A stretch of DNA of 64,000 nucleotides from Amycolatopsis thermoflava N1165 (lineage in GTDB: Bacteria > Actinomycetota > Actinomycetes > Mycobacteriales > Pseudonocardiaceae). The position numbers and the translations under genes are program-made. The notes under the pieces are model-generated. The model saw only the letters and a program-made list of their open reading frames with translations. It was not told where the DNA came from and did not search any database. The DNA is taken from the NCBI RefSeq assembly GCF_000473265.1, contig NZ_KI421511.1, positions 7,351,314 to 7,415,313 of the forward strand, written 5' to 3'. Below, piece after piece: positions 44,210-52,498 of the stretch (the first letter of the stretch is position 1; each line of letters starts with the position of its first letter).

Positions 44210-46084
44210 ATGACGGCCGTGGACGCTCGCGAGGACCTGGTGCCACTGCGGACCGATTTCGACCGCTCGTGGCGTGGCTATGACGCTCGTCAGGTGCAGG
44301 CGTACGTCCGCGCCGTGGAGACCGACCTGCGGATGGTGATCGCCGACCGGGACGCGGCCGCCGCTGCGGTCGAGCGGCTAGCCGCACAGATGGAGGACCT
44401 GCGCACGGAGAACGACGCTCTGCGCGAGAAGATCGACCGGATCAGCCGGACGCCCATCGAGGCGGAGGGGCTGACCGAGCGGTTGCTGCGGATGGTGGAG
44501 CTGGCCGAGGACGAGGCCGCGGAGGTCACCGAGCGGGCGCGGCTGGCGGCCGAACGGAGCTGGGCGGCGGCCGAACAGGCGGCCGGCCGACTGCGCGAGC
44601 GGCACGAACGCCTGGTCGCCGAGCTGGACTTCCGGCGCCGGGAGATGGCCGAGGAGCAGGCTGAGCTGATGCGCCGCACCGAGGCCGAGGTCGATTTGAT
44701 GACCCGCCAGGCCGCGCAGAGCAGGCGTAAGCTGGACGAACAGGCGGCCCGCCGCCGAGCCGAAATCGAGCGGGACTTCGAAGAGGCGATGTCCGTCCGG
44801 CGAGCCACGTCGATGCGAGCGATGGCCGAGCGCGAAGCCGAGGCCACCGCAAAGGCCGACGAGCTGGTCAAGAACGCCCAGTCCAAGGCCGACGAGCTGC
44901 TACGCGCCGCCCGAGAAGAGGCCGAGTCCACGCTGACCTCGGCCCGCACGGAGGCCGAGTCGACGTTGACGTCCGCCCGCGCCGAGGCGGACCACCTGCT
45001 GACCTCGGCCCGCGAGGAGGCGAACGAAACGCTGACGTCCGCGCGCGCCGAAGCCGAGTCCACGCTGACGTCCGCCCGCACGGAGGCCGAGTCGACGTTG
45101 ACGTCCGCCCGCGCCGAGGCGGACCACCTGCTGACCTCGGCCCGCGACGAGGCGAACGAAACCCTCACCTCCGCTCGCGCCGAAGCCGAGGAAACCCTGA
45201 CCTCCGCCCGCACGGAAGCGGACGAAACGCTTGCGTCCGCCCGCGCCGTGGCCGAAACCACGGTGACCTCGGCCCGCGCCGAAGCCGACAGCCTGGTCGC
45301 ATCCGCCCGCGCCCAAGCAGATGACCTGCTCTCCTCGGCCCGCGCCGAAGCCGAGGAGACGGTGACCTCGGCCCGCGCGGAAGCCGACCAGACCCTGGCC
45401 GCAGCGCGCGCCGAAGCCGAATCCCTCCAGGCGAAAGCCACCAAGCAGGAGGCCGACGCCCAGGCCAGGGCCGACGAGCTGGTCACCACCGCCACCGCCC
45501 AGGCGGAGAAGCTCACCGCCGACGCTCAAGCCAAAGCCGAAACGCTCGTCGCCGACGCCACCGCACAGGCCGACGCGAAGCTCGCCGACGCGACCTCCCG
45601 CGCCGACGCCCTCCTGGCCGACGCGACCAAGCGCGCGGACGCGATGGTCGCGGAGGCCACCGACCGGGCGAGCGCGATGATCGCCTCGGCGACCGCCCGC
45701 GCCGAGGACAAGGTCACCAGGGCCAGCACGCAAGCCGAGAAACTGCTGGCCGAAGCCACAGCCGAAGCGCGCCGCCGCACCGACGAGGCCGCCGCCAAGG
45801 TCGCCGAGCTGGACAAGATCCGCGTGGACATGACCGACCGCCTCCGCGCGATCAACACCCTCCTGGCCGAGGCGACCCCCCTCCTGTCCGAGACAGCCAC
45901 AGCCAAGCCCCCGACGCCGACCGACGCGTCGCCGGCAACCCCTGTCACCAGCGCAGAGCCCCTCGACCAGCCCACGTCGGCCCAAGCCTCCAACGGCAAG
46001 CCCCCGTCGGTCCCGCGCGTCGAGATCGCCGTCCCGGAGCAGATCTCGGCCACGGAAAAAGCCCCGCTCGAAGTGACTCCCTGA
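44210..46084 (+). CDS. Scy-like DivIVA-domain coiled-coil protein with hendecad repeats
   Basis: The 624-residue protein begins with a DivIVA-like N-terminus (FDRSWRGYDARQVQAYV, about residues 15-45), then coiled coil to residue 235. Sixteen 11-residue repeats of the type AEAESTLTSAR follow at 236-411, and about nine more diverged repeats at 427-525. A Pro/Thr/Ser-rich tail closes it. Eleven-residue repeats favour right-handed coiled coils, as in the Streptomyces polarity protein Scy. I chose the ATG at 44210 with GGGAGG five bases upstream. It is paralogous to the shorter protein at 4794-5855. A role as polar scaffold is inference. Confidence 0.82.
   Translation: MTAVDAREDLVPLRTDFDRSWRGYDARQVQAYVRAVETDLRMVIADRDAAAAAVERLAAQMEDLRTENDALREKIDRISRTPIEAEGLTERLLRMVELAEDEAAEVTERARLAAERSWAAAEQAAGRLRERHERLVAELDFRRREMAEEQAELMRRTEAEVDLMTRQAAQSRRKLDEQAARRRAEIERDFEEAMSVRRATSMRAMAEREAEATAKADELVKNAQSKADELLRAAREEAESTLTSARTEAESTLTSARAEADHLLTSAREEANETLTSARAEAESTLTSARTEAESTLTSARAEADHLLTSARDEANETLTSARAEAEETLTSARTEADETLASARAVAETTVTSARAEADSLVASARAQADDLLSSARAEAEETVTSARAEADQTLAAARAEAESLQAKATKQEADAQARADELVTTATAQAEKLTADAQAKAETLVADATAQADAKLADATSRADALLADATKRADAMVAEATDRASAMIASATARAEDKVTRASTQAEKLLAEATAEARRRTDEAAAKVAELDKIRVDMTDRLRAINTLLAEATPLLSETATAKPPTPTDASPATPVTSAEPLDQPTSAQASNGKPPSVPRVEIAVPEQISATEKAPLEVTP
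44915..45442 (+). repeat. 33-bp coding repeat with an internal 132-bp duplication
   Basis: Sixteen in-frame 33-base units encode the hendecads. Two consecutive 132-base blocks (44915-45046 and 45047-45178, four units each) are almost identical in DNA, including rare synonymous choices such as TTG, which indicates a recent block duplication on top of older unit amplification. Confidence 0.9.
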
Positions 46085-46190
46085 GGCCCGCCACCCGGGT
46101 CGGCTCGCACAGACGGCGGGGCCGGCCCCAACACGACAACCTGCCGCCACCCGCCCAGCAGCGCTCACAGCAGGTGCCTAGCCGCACCTG

Positions 46191-46415
46191 GAGGTTGCCC
46201 TCCGATTGGGCCTGCCCCTACCAAGGCGCCGTAGGACGAGGCTGCCCTCCGATTGGGCCACCTGCCAAAGCGCCGTAGGACGAGGTCGCCCCCGATTGGA
46301 CCCCTACCAAAGCGCTGCAGGACGAGGTCGCCTCCAATGAGGCCCCTGGAATGCGCTGCAGGGCGAGGTCCCCTCCCCGCCGACCCCGAACTCGCCGCAG
46401 GACGATGCCGACCGG
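46191..46415. repeat. Intergenic ~42-bp tandem array
   Basis: Five imperfect units of 40-49 bases share GCGCCGTAGGACGAGG, then CCTCCGATTGG and CCTACCAAA. They shorten and diverge toward 46415. The array lies in the 1.09-kb convergent spacer after the Scy-like gene; no gene is supported in it. Confidence 0.85.
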
Positions 46416-46766
46416 ACAACGTCGGCAACCTGGCCGCGCACCCAGTTGCGGCTGGTGACAGCCGCGCCTTCAGCTTCGCAACCGGCTCACCGCAACGCGC
46501 CGCATGGGCTGCGACCGTCCACCAACCTCGGCGAACGCTTGGCCAAGACAGGCGGAAAGCCGCGCTTCCGGCTCGCGCAGCAGCCAGCTCGGCACACTTG
46601 GCTGCCCCAGGCAGAGCGTTCGCCGCACGCCCGACGCCACCCCCGGACCGGCCCTCGGCTGAAGCCGAGGCAAGTCGAGCCCGGAGGCCGCGGATCGGCT
46701 GATCTCACCAACGCGACCCACTGGCACGCCACCTCGAGCCCGAGGCCCGACGCGGCGGAGCTGCGT

Positions 46767-46964
46767 CGGCCAGACAACCTCCAGCGATCCCAGGCAGACG
46801 AATCTCCCACCAGTGACCGCGCGGGCAGACGGACCTCTCCAGCGACCCTGCGCGGCCAGATGGACCTCCCTCCAATGGTCCCGCGCGGGCAACACGCCCG
46901 CTCTCCAATGACCCCCCGCAGGGGCAGACGGACCTCCCGCCCACCCGCGCAACGGTCACTCGCC
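46767..46964. repeat. Intergenic ~32-bp tandem array
   Basis: About six imperfect units share GCGCGGGCAGACGGACCTC and TCCAATGACC. Unit length varies from 30 to 34 bases, so no frame is conserved. It is unrelated in unit to the array 350 bases upstream in the same spacer. Between the two arrays (46416-46766) no gene is supported. Confidence 0.85.
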
Positions 46965-47002
46965 GCTGGTGGAACGCGCCCCGAGGCGCTCCGGTCAGCT
47001 GC

Positions 47003-47030
47003 CGCGATGGCCCCAGACGCGGCCATCGCG
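47003..47030. terminator. Hairpin in the convergent spacer
   Basis: CGCGATGGCC pairs perfectly with GGCCATCGCG around an eight-base loop, 140 bases past the end of the heat-shock regulator gene on the minus strand. Confidence 0.6.
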
Positions 47031-47171
47031 ACGAGGTCCCGGCACGGCAGCCACGCAACGGCACCCGCGCAGCCCGTCGCCGCAGTTTGGGCGAATCATG
47101 ATCGACGCTGATCAAGCACTGCCGCGGAACCCATCGCAGCCCTCGTGCTCCCTGCTCGTGGCGGTACAGCG

Positions 47172-47780
47172 TCAGGAGCTGCTGCCCGCTCGGGACGACT
47201 GCCTCCTTTCCTGGGTCTCCCGGCGGACCCGGTCCATGTGGTCGCGGACGAGCGAGACCTCGACCGCCAGCTGGGGGTAGGTCTGGTCGAGGTGCTGGAT
47301 CACCCCGCTCAGCGGTGTCAGCAGCGCTGCCGCGTCGTCTTCGGCCAGTGCTCGCCGCACCTTTCCCACGCCCGGCACGCCCTTCAGCGCGCTGATCTGC
47401 CCGGCCAGTCGGCGCAGCGAGGCCGAGTTCTCGCGCGCCCACTGCATGACCGCCTTCTCCTCGGCGCGGCGGTCTCGCGTCTTCTGCACCCGTTCGTCAG
47501 CCGTGTGGTCGCTGCCCACGGCATCCCGGAGCCGAAGGTAGCGACGCTCGGCCGCCTGCCTGCTGGCGACGCCGAGCGCGGGAGCCAGCTCCGCCCAGCT
47601 GACGCCCGCTTCGCGCGCGGCTTCGATGAGCTGCGGCTCCCAGACCGTCAGCGTGTCCCGTAGCGCCCGCAGCACCTCGAGTGCGGCGAGCACCCTCCTC
47701 GGGTCGTAGTCGGCGGTGGCTTCGCCGAGCACTCCCTCTACCAGTTCCAGCGCGTCGTGCAAGTTGTCGTAGGGCGGCAC
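47172..47780 (-). CDS. Probable HSP18-type transcriptional regulator
   Basis: The 202-residue protein is mostly helical, with a helix-turn-helix-like AAREAGVSWAELAPALGV followed by ASRQAAERRYLRLR, and a charged C-terminal helix. Proteins of this kind next to small heat-shock genes in Amycolatopsis-like genomes are annotated as HSP18 regulators. GTG at 47780 chosen because the following PPYDNLHDALELVE begins the helical protein; no ribosome site is seen, so it may be leaderless. Divergent from hsp20 with overlapping -35 elements. Confidence 0.7.
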   Translation of the reverse strand: MPPYDNLHDALELVEGVLGEATADYDPRRVLAALEVLRALRDTLTVWEPQLIEAAREAGVSWAELAPALGVASRQAAERRYLRLRDAVGSDHTADERVQKTRDRRAEEKAVMQWARENSASLRRLAGQISALKGVPGVGKVRRALAEDDAAALLTPLSGVIQHLDQTYPQLAVEVSLVRDHMDRVRRETQERRQSSRAGSSS

Positions 47781-47808
47781 AACGTCATCATGCCGATGAC
47801 GCGGGCAC

Positions 47809-47837
47809 TTGTCAACGGAACGACGACGCGCTATAAC
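47809..47837 (+). promoter_or_regulatory. Promoter of the hsp20 gene
   Basis: TTGTCA (47809-47814) and TATAAC (47832-47837) are spaced by 17 bases, a near-consensus vegetative promoter. The complementary strand reads TTGACA at 47810-47815, so the divergent regulator gene probably uses an overlapping -35. The motif GTCAACG recurs at 47811 and about 47864. Confidence 0.7.
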
Positions 47838-47890
47838 TGTGGTGTGCGACGTCAACGTCCCAGGTGAACGAGACCGAAGGAGGTGGCGAG

Positions 47891-48328
47891 ATGTTGATGC
47901 GCACCGATCCCTTCCGCGAACTCGACCGCCTGACCCAGCAGGTGTTCGGCCAGGGGTCGGGAACGTGGTCGCGCCCCGCCGTGATGCCGATGGACGCCTA
48001 TCGCGCGGGCGACGAGTTCGTGGTCGTGTTCGACCTGCCCGGCGTGAACCCGGACGCGATCGAGCTGGACGTCGAACGCAACGTGCTGACCGTGAAGGCG
48101 GAGCGTCGTCCGTCCGCGGCCGGCGACAACGTCGAGATGCAGGTGGCCGAGCGGCCGCTCGGCGTGTTCTCCCGGCAGCTCTTCCTGGGCGACACGCTCG
48201 ACACCGACCACATCAAGGCGAACTACGAGAGTGGCGTGCTGACGCTGAGGATCCCGGTGGCCGAGGCCGCCAAGCCGCGCAAGATCGCTATCGAGAGTGG
48301 TGAGAGCCGCAAGGAGATCACCGCCTGA
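47891..48328 (+). CDS. Small heat-shock protein, Hsp20/alpha-crystallin family (Hsp18-like)
   Basis: The 145-residue protein has an alpha-crystallin domain at about 35-130, including the conserved GVLTLRIPV near its end. It is an ATP-independent holdase. ATG at 47891 has GGAGGT six bases upstream; a start at 47864 lacks one. Divergent from a probable dedicated regulator and followed by a terminator. Confidence 0.93.
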   Translation: MLMRTDPFRELDRLTQQVFGQGSGTWSRPAVMPMDAYRAGDEFVVVFDLPGVNPDAIELDVERNVLTVKAERRPSAAGDNVEMQVAERPLGVFSRQLFLGDTLDTDHIKANYESGVLTLRIPVAEAAKPRKIAIESGESRKEITA

Positions 48329-48343
48329 GACCACTCCAGAGGG

Positions 48344-48387
48344 GGGTGATGCCCGGATGTCCGCGGGCGAGCGCCCGGGCATCACCC
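48344..48387 (+). terminator. Hairpin terminator after hsp20
   Basis: GGGTGATGCCCGG pairs with CCGGGCATCACCC over 13 perfect bases with an 18-base loop, between hsp20 and the FAD oxidase gene. Confidence 0.85.
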
Positions 48388-48424
48388 GGTTCTCTCGCCT
48401 ACCTTCGCCCGATACGGTGAGTTC

Positions 48425-49789
48425 GTGGGACTCATCGCCGAGCTGGAAGCCGATTTCGTCACGACCGACCCGGACGTACTTGCGGGTTACCGTTTCGACC
48501 AAGCCGGGTTCGGCACGGCCGGCGTGCCGATGGCGCTGGCACGGCCGATCGAGACCAAAGATGTCGTAAGAATCCTGCGTGTCGCTTCCCGGCACCGGAT
48601 CCCTGTCGTCCCGCAGGGTGCCCGGACGGGACTGTCAGGTGGAGCGAACGCTGTGGACGGGGCGATCCTGCTCTCCCTGGAGCGGATGACCCGCATCCTG
48701 GACATCGACGAAATCAACCACACGGCGACCGTGCAGCCGGGGGTCGTGAACGCGGTCCTGTCCCGAGCGGTCGAGGACAAGGGCCTGTTCTACCCGCCCG
48801 ACCCCGGCTCGTGGGAGTCGTCGACGATCGGTGGCAACGTCGCCACCAACGCCGGTGGGCTGTGCTGCGTGAAGTACGGCGTCACCAGTGACTTCGTTCG
48901 GGAACTCGAAGTGGTGCTCGCCGACGGGCGGGTGCTGCGGACGGGCCGCCGCACCGCCAAGGGTGTCGCCGGGTACGACCTGGTGCGGCTGTTCACCGGC
49001 TCGGAGGGAACGCTCGGCGTGATCACCGAGGTCACGGTGGCGCTGCGGCCGGTCGCGGAGGCGCCGTTGACGGCGGTCGCGTTCTTCGCGGCGCCCCCCG
49101 CGGCGTGCCGGACGGTCACGGAGTACCTGAGCACCGGGCAGCGTCCGTCGGTGCTCGAGCTGATGGACAAGCCGACGATCGACGCGGTCGCGGCGTACCG
49201 GGACCTGGGTTTCCCGGACGACGTCGAGGCCGTGCTGATCGCCCAGTCCGATCGGGGGCCGGCGGCGCCGCACGACCTCGAGGCGTTCGCGAAGGTCGCG
49301 CGGTCCTGCGGGGCGACCGAAGTGCTGGTGGCGAGCGACCGCGCCGAGGCGGACATGCTCATCGCGGCACGGCGGCTGGCCGGGGTCGCGATGGAGCAGC
49401 TCGGTGATCGGCTGGTGGACGACGTGTGCGTGCCCCGCTCGCGGCTGGCGGAGTTCTTCGAGGGGGTGACAGCCATTTCCCGCGAGCACGACGTGCTGAT
49501 CCCGACGTGCGGGCACGCGGGGGACGGCAACATGCACCCGAACGTGGTCTTCGACGCCGCAGACCCGGACTCGGTGCGGCGCGGGCAAGCCGCGTTCGAC
49601 GCGATCATGGCGCTCGGTCTCCGGCTGGGCGGCACGATCACCGGCGAGCACGGCGTGGGCATGCTGAAACGGGACTGGTTGGAGACGGAACTGGGAGAGG
49701 TGGGCGTGTCCGTCCACCAAGCGGTCAAACAGGCCTTCGACCCGCTGGGAATTCTCAACCCCGGCAAGGTCGTCCGCCCGCTACCGTGA
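48425..49789 (+). CDS. FAD-linked oxidase, GlcD/D-lactate dehydrogenase type
   Basis: The 454-residue protein has the PCMH FAD-binding motif (VVPQGARTGLSGGA and GSWESSTIGGNVATNAGG) and a C-terminal cap with CGHAGDGNMHPN and ITGEHGVGMLK. It oxidises a 2-hydroxy acid such as glycolate or D-lactate. No GlcE/GlcF subunit gene is adjacent. GTG start; the aminotransferase gene follows at once, so the pair may form and use a keto acid or glyoxylate. Confidence 0.9.
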   Translation: MGLIAELEADFVTTDPDVLAGYRFDQAGFGTAGVPMALARPIETKDVVRILRVASRHRIPVVPQGARTGLSGGANAVDGAILLSLERMTRILDIDEINHTATVQPGVVNAVLSRAVEDKGLFYPPDPGSWESSTIGGNVATNAGGLCCVKYGVTSDFVRELEVVLADGRVLRTGRRTAKGVAGYDLVRLFTGSEGTLGVITEVTVALRPVAEAPLTAVAFFAAPPAACRTVTEYLSTGQRPSVLELMDKPTIDAVAAYRDLGFPDDVEAVLIAQSDRGPAAPHDLEAFAKVARSCGATEVLVASDRAEADMLIAARRLAGVAMEQLGDRLVDDVCVPRSRLAEFFEGVTAISREHDVLIPTCGHAGDGNMHPNVVFDAADPDSVRRGQAAFDAIMALGLRLGGTITGEHGVGMLKRDWLETELGEVGVSVHQAVKQAFDPLGILNPGKVVRPLP

Positions 49790-49794
49790 GGGAC

Positions 49795-51057
49795 ATGGAC
49801 ACAGCACTGTGGCATCCGTTCTCGGACATGGCGGTCGTCCGGGAAGACGAGTTCGTCCTCGAGCGCGGCGAGGACGTGTGGGTCTACGACGCGGCAGGCA
49901 ACCGTTACCTGGACGCCACGGCCAGCCTTTGGTACGCCAACGTGGGCCACGGCCGGGCGGAGATCGCTGACGCCGCTGCTGAGCAGATGCGCAAGCTCGC
50001 CGGCTACTCGATCTTCGGCGACTTCACCAACGAACCGGCCCGTGCGCTCGCGGGGCGGCTCGCCGGGCTCGCGCCGATGCCGGATGCCAAGGTCTTCCTC
50101 ACCGCGGGCGGTGGGGAGGCGATCGACAGTGCCGTCAAGATCGCGCGCCGCTACCACGTGGTGCAGGGGCAGCCCGAACGGGTGCACGTCATCAGCCGGA
50201 CGAACTCCTACCACGGAACCAACGGCATCGGCACCGGCGTGGCCGGCATCGAAGCCAACCGAACCGGGTTCGGCGAGATCCTGCCGTCCTCGTCGCGCGT
50301 CGCCTACGACTCGGTCGACGCGCTGCGTGACGAGATCCGGCGGGTGGGACCGGAGCGCGTCGCGGCGTTCCTGTTCGAGCCGGTCATCGGCGCGGGTGGT
50401 GTGCTCGCGCCGCCGGAGGGTTACGTGCAGGGGGTGGTCGACGTGTGCCGGGAGTACGGCGTCCTGGTCATCGCCGACGCGGTGATCTGCGGTTTCGGCC
50501 GGCTCGGCACGTGGTTCGGGGTCGAGCGGTGGGGTGTGGAGCCCGACCTGATCACCTTCGCCAAGGGGGTGACCAGCGGATACCTGCCGCTGGGCGGGGT
50601 CGTCGTGCACGGGCGCGTCGCCGAGCCGTTCTGGGCCCGATCGGGCACGACCCTGCGGCACGGCGCCACCTACTCCGGCCATCCAGCCTGCTGCGCCGCG
50701 GCCCTGGCGAACATCGACATCCTCGAGCGGGACAACCTGTTGCAGCGGGGACAGCTGCTCGAAGGTGAGCTCGCCGCCGCGCTGCAGCCGCTGGCCGCGC
50801 ACCCCCTCGTCCGCGAGGTTCGGGCAGGGGTGGGGCTGCTCGCTGCTGTCGAACTGCAGCCCGACCTGTTCGAGCGTCTGCCGTCGGCTGTGGCCGACCT
50901 CAGCCTGCTCATCCGTCAGCGGGGTGTGCTGACTCGGACGCTGGCCAAGGCGCTTGCCGTCTCGCCGCCGTTGACCATCCAGCGGCCGGAGATCAACGAG
51001 ATCGCGCAGGCGTTCGCCGCGGGACTCGACGAACTGGCACTGAAGGCCGGGAGCTGA
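49795..51057 (+). CDS. Class III (PLP-dependent) aminotransferase
   Basis: The 420-residue fold-type I enzyme has PLP lysine in ITFAKGVTSGYLPLGG and NSYHGTNG upstream. It resembles omega-amino-acid:pyruvate and adenosylmethionine-type aminotransferases. ATG start five bases after the oxidase stop; a GTG at 49786 would overlap that stop (GTGA). Keto-acid partner may come from the oxidase; both are inference. Confidence 0.87.
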   Translation: MDTALWHPFSDMAVVREDEFVLERGEDVWVYDAAGNRYLDATASLWYANVGHGRAEIADAAAEQMRKLAGYSIFGDFTNEPARALAGRLAGLAPMPDAKVFLTAGGGEAIDSAVKIARRYHVVQGQPERVHVISRTNSYHGTNGIGTGVAGIEANRTGFGEILPSSSRVAYDSVDALRDEIRRVGPERVAAFLFEPVIGAGGVLAPPEGYVQGVVDVCREYGVLVIADAVICGFGRLGTWFGVERWGVEPDLITFAKGVTSGYLPLGGVVVHGRVAEPFWARSGTTLRHGATYSGHPACCAAALANIDILERDNLLQRGQLLEGELAAALQPLAAHPLVREVRAGVGLLAAVELQPDLFERLPSAVADLSLLIRQRGVLTRTLAKALAVSPPLTIQRPEINEIAQAFAAGLDELALKAGS

Positions 51058-51069
51058 CCCAGCGGGACC

Positions 51070-51258
51070 GGCGCGCGTGATCCCGGTGGCGGGATCGGCG
51101 CAGGGTGATTCTGGGGTGGCGCCGGTGCAGGGCGATTTCCGTGGTGGGCGGGTTCCGCGGTGATTCCGGTGGCGGGGCCGGCACGGTAATCCTGTTGGCG
51201 GGCAGGCGCGCGGTGGTCCTGGTCGTCGGGCGGGCGCGTGGTGGCCCCGATGCCGGAG
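51070..51258. repeat. Intergenic ~27-bp tandem array
   Basis: Seven imperfect units of 25-29 bases share GGCGC.GGTGAT and CCGGTGGCGGG. It starts about 13 bases after the aminotransferase stop in a convergent spacer; the remainder up to the hairpin at 51402 holds no gene I can support. Confidence 0.82.
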
Positions 51259-51401
51259 CTGCCCCGAAGTCGGGACCGGGTCATCAGGGGAGATCAGGCA
51301 GCCAGAGGTTCAAGCGGACGAAAAGCAGGGGCGCTGGCGATCTCCGGCGAGATGGGACGGCGGGGTGCCGGACGCCTGGCGGCGGAGGTGGTTCTCGCGA
51401 G

Positions 51402-51436
51402 CGTGACGGGGGCGACCCCCAGCCGCCCCCGTCACG
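51402..51436. terminator. Convergent hairpin terminator
   Basis: CGTGACGGGGGCG and CGCCCCCGTCACG are perfect 13-base arms around a nine-base loop, 13 bases past the reductase stop. Confidence 0.85.
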
Positions 51437-51448
51437 AGTCGGCCTTGG

Positions 51449-52015
51449 TCAGCTCGCGTACGGGCGGACTCGCCGCGCGTCTCGCAGCGAGTGCGCCCAC
51501 CAAGCGAGCTGGTCGAGCAGCGCCTTGGCCGCTGCCGTCGGACCGTCAGGGTTGATCAGCTCGCCCTGGTCGTCGAACTGGCTCCAGGCGCTGTGGAAGC
51601 TCACCGTCTCCCGGATGGTCACCGCGTGCAGCTCGGCGAAGACCGGGCGCAGGTGCTCCACCGCACGCAACCCACCGGACAACCCGCCGTACGACACGAA
51701 CGCCACCGGCTTCGCCTGCCACTGCGTGCCGTGCCAGTCCAGCAGCGTCTTCAGCGATGCCGGGTAGCTATGGTTGTACTCCGGGGTCACCACGACGAAC
51801 GCGTCCGCCTTCTCCAGGCGCTCGCTGACGGCCGCCACCTCGGGAGTCGGCCGGCCGGACAGGGCAGCAGGGAGGTTCGCGTCCGCCAGGTCGATCACGT
51901 CGACCCGGAACTCGCCGTGCTCGGACGCCTGCCTGGCGACCCACTTCGCCACCACCGGGCCGAACCGGCCGTCCCGGGTGCTTCCGACGATCACCGCAAC
52001 ATCAAGAGGTTCCAT
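51449..52015 (-). CDS. NADPH-dependent FMN reductase
   Basis: The 188-residue flavodoxin-like protein has the FMN phosphate loop GSTRDGRFG and the family motif TPEYNHSYPASLKTLLDW with YGGLSGG. It supplies reduced flavin or reduces quinones or azo compounds in the cytoplasm. Its promoter (52025-52053) carries an inverted repeat in the spacer, so it is probably induced through a repressor. Confidence 0.9.
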   Translation of the reverse strand: MEPLDVAVIVGSTRDGRFGPVVAKWVARQASEHGEFRVDVIDLADANLPAALSGRPTPEVAAVSERLEKADAFVVVTPEYNHSYPASLKTLLDWHGTQWQAKPVAFVSYGGLSGGLRAVEHLRPVFAELHAVTIRETVSFHSAWSQFDDQGELINPDGPTAAAKALLDQLAWWAHSLRDARRVRPYAS

Positions 52016-52024
52016 GCGGATCAG

Positions 52025-52053
52025 GATGTAACCTCGACATTACTAGAGGTCAA
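52025..52053 (-). promoter_or_regulatory. Promoter with internal operator before the FMN reductase gene
   Basis: On the bottom strand TTGACC and TACATC are 17 bases apart. The spacer contains ACCTC-N10-GAGGT (52031-52050), an inverted repeat placed where a repressor would block polymerase. The nearby HxlR protein (53137) is one candidate regulator. Confidence 0.55.
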
Positions 52054-52144
52054 GAGCTTCTGATCAGCGATTATGTGCGGCGAAAAGTTGGGGCTGCTGG
52101 GGCGGCGGCTGGCGACGACAGCGGGCTTGACCACACCGGCACCC

Positions 52145-52498
52145 GGCCGTGGGGAAGGTTGGTCAGGCGCCGGTGGGTCGGCAGGTGCTTGACCGTGCCG
52201 GCCTGTGGGGCGTCGGGTCAGGGGCCGGGGGATCGGCAGGTGTTGCCGCACCGGGGGCGTGGCCGTGGGGAGGGGTAGGCAGGGGCGGGTGGTCAGCAGG
52301 CGCTTGGCTGCGCCGGCGCGTTGGGCGTGGGGAGGTTGGTCAGTGGCCGGTGGTTCGCAGGTGTTGTCGTGGCGGCCCATGACCGCGTGGGGATGGCCAA
52401 GGGCCGGGTGGTCGGGAGGTGCCCGACCGCTCCGGCCCCTGACCTCGAGGAGCGTTCCGTCAGGCGCCGGTGATCAGCAGGTGCTTCCGCCGGTGCCG
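52145..52498. repeat. Intergenic ~67-bp tandem array running into a gene 3' end
   Basis: About five imperfect units share GTCAGG.GCCGGTGG, TCGGCAGGTGCTT and GGCGTGGGGA. The last unit (52459-52498) contains the stop and final dozen codons of the NmrA-like gene: GTCAGGCGCCGGTG and CAGGTGCTT occur both at 52162 and at 52459. The spacer has no gene I can support. Confidence 0.85.

Noticed and set aside
44290-45516. 408-residue frame opposite the Scy-like gene
   Set aside because: It is the complement of the 33-bp repeats and gives Ser/Ala/Arg low-complexity sequence.
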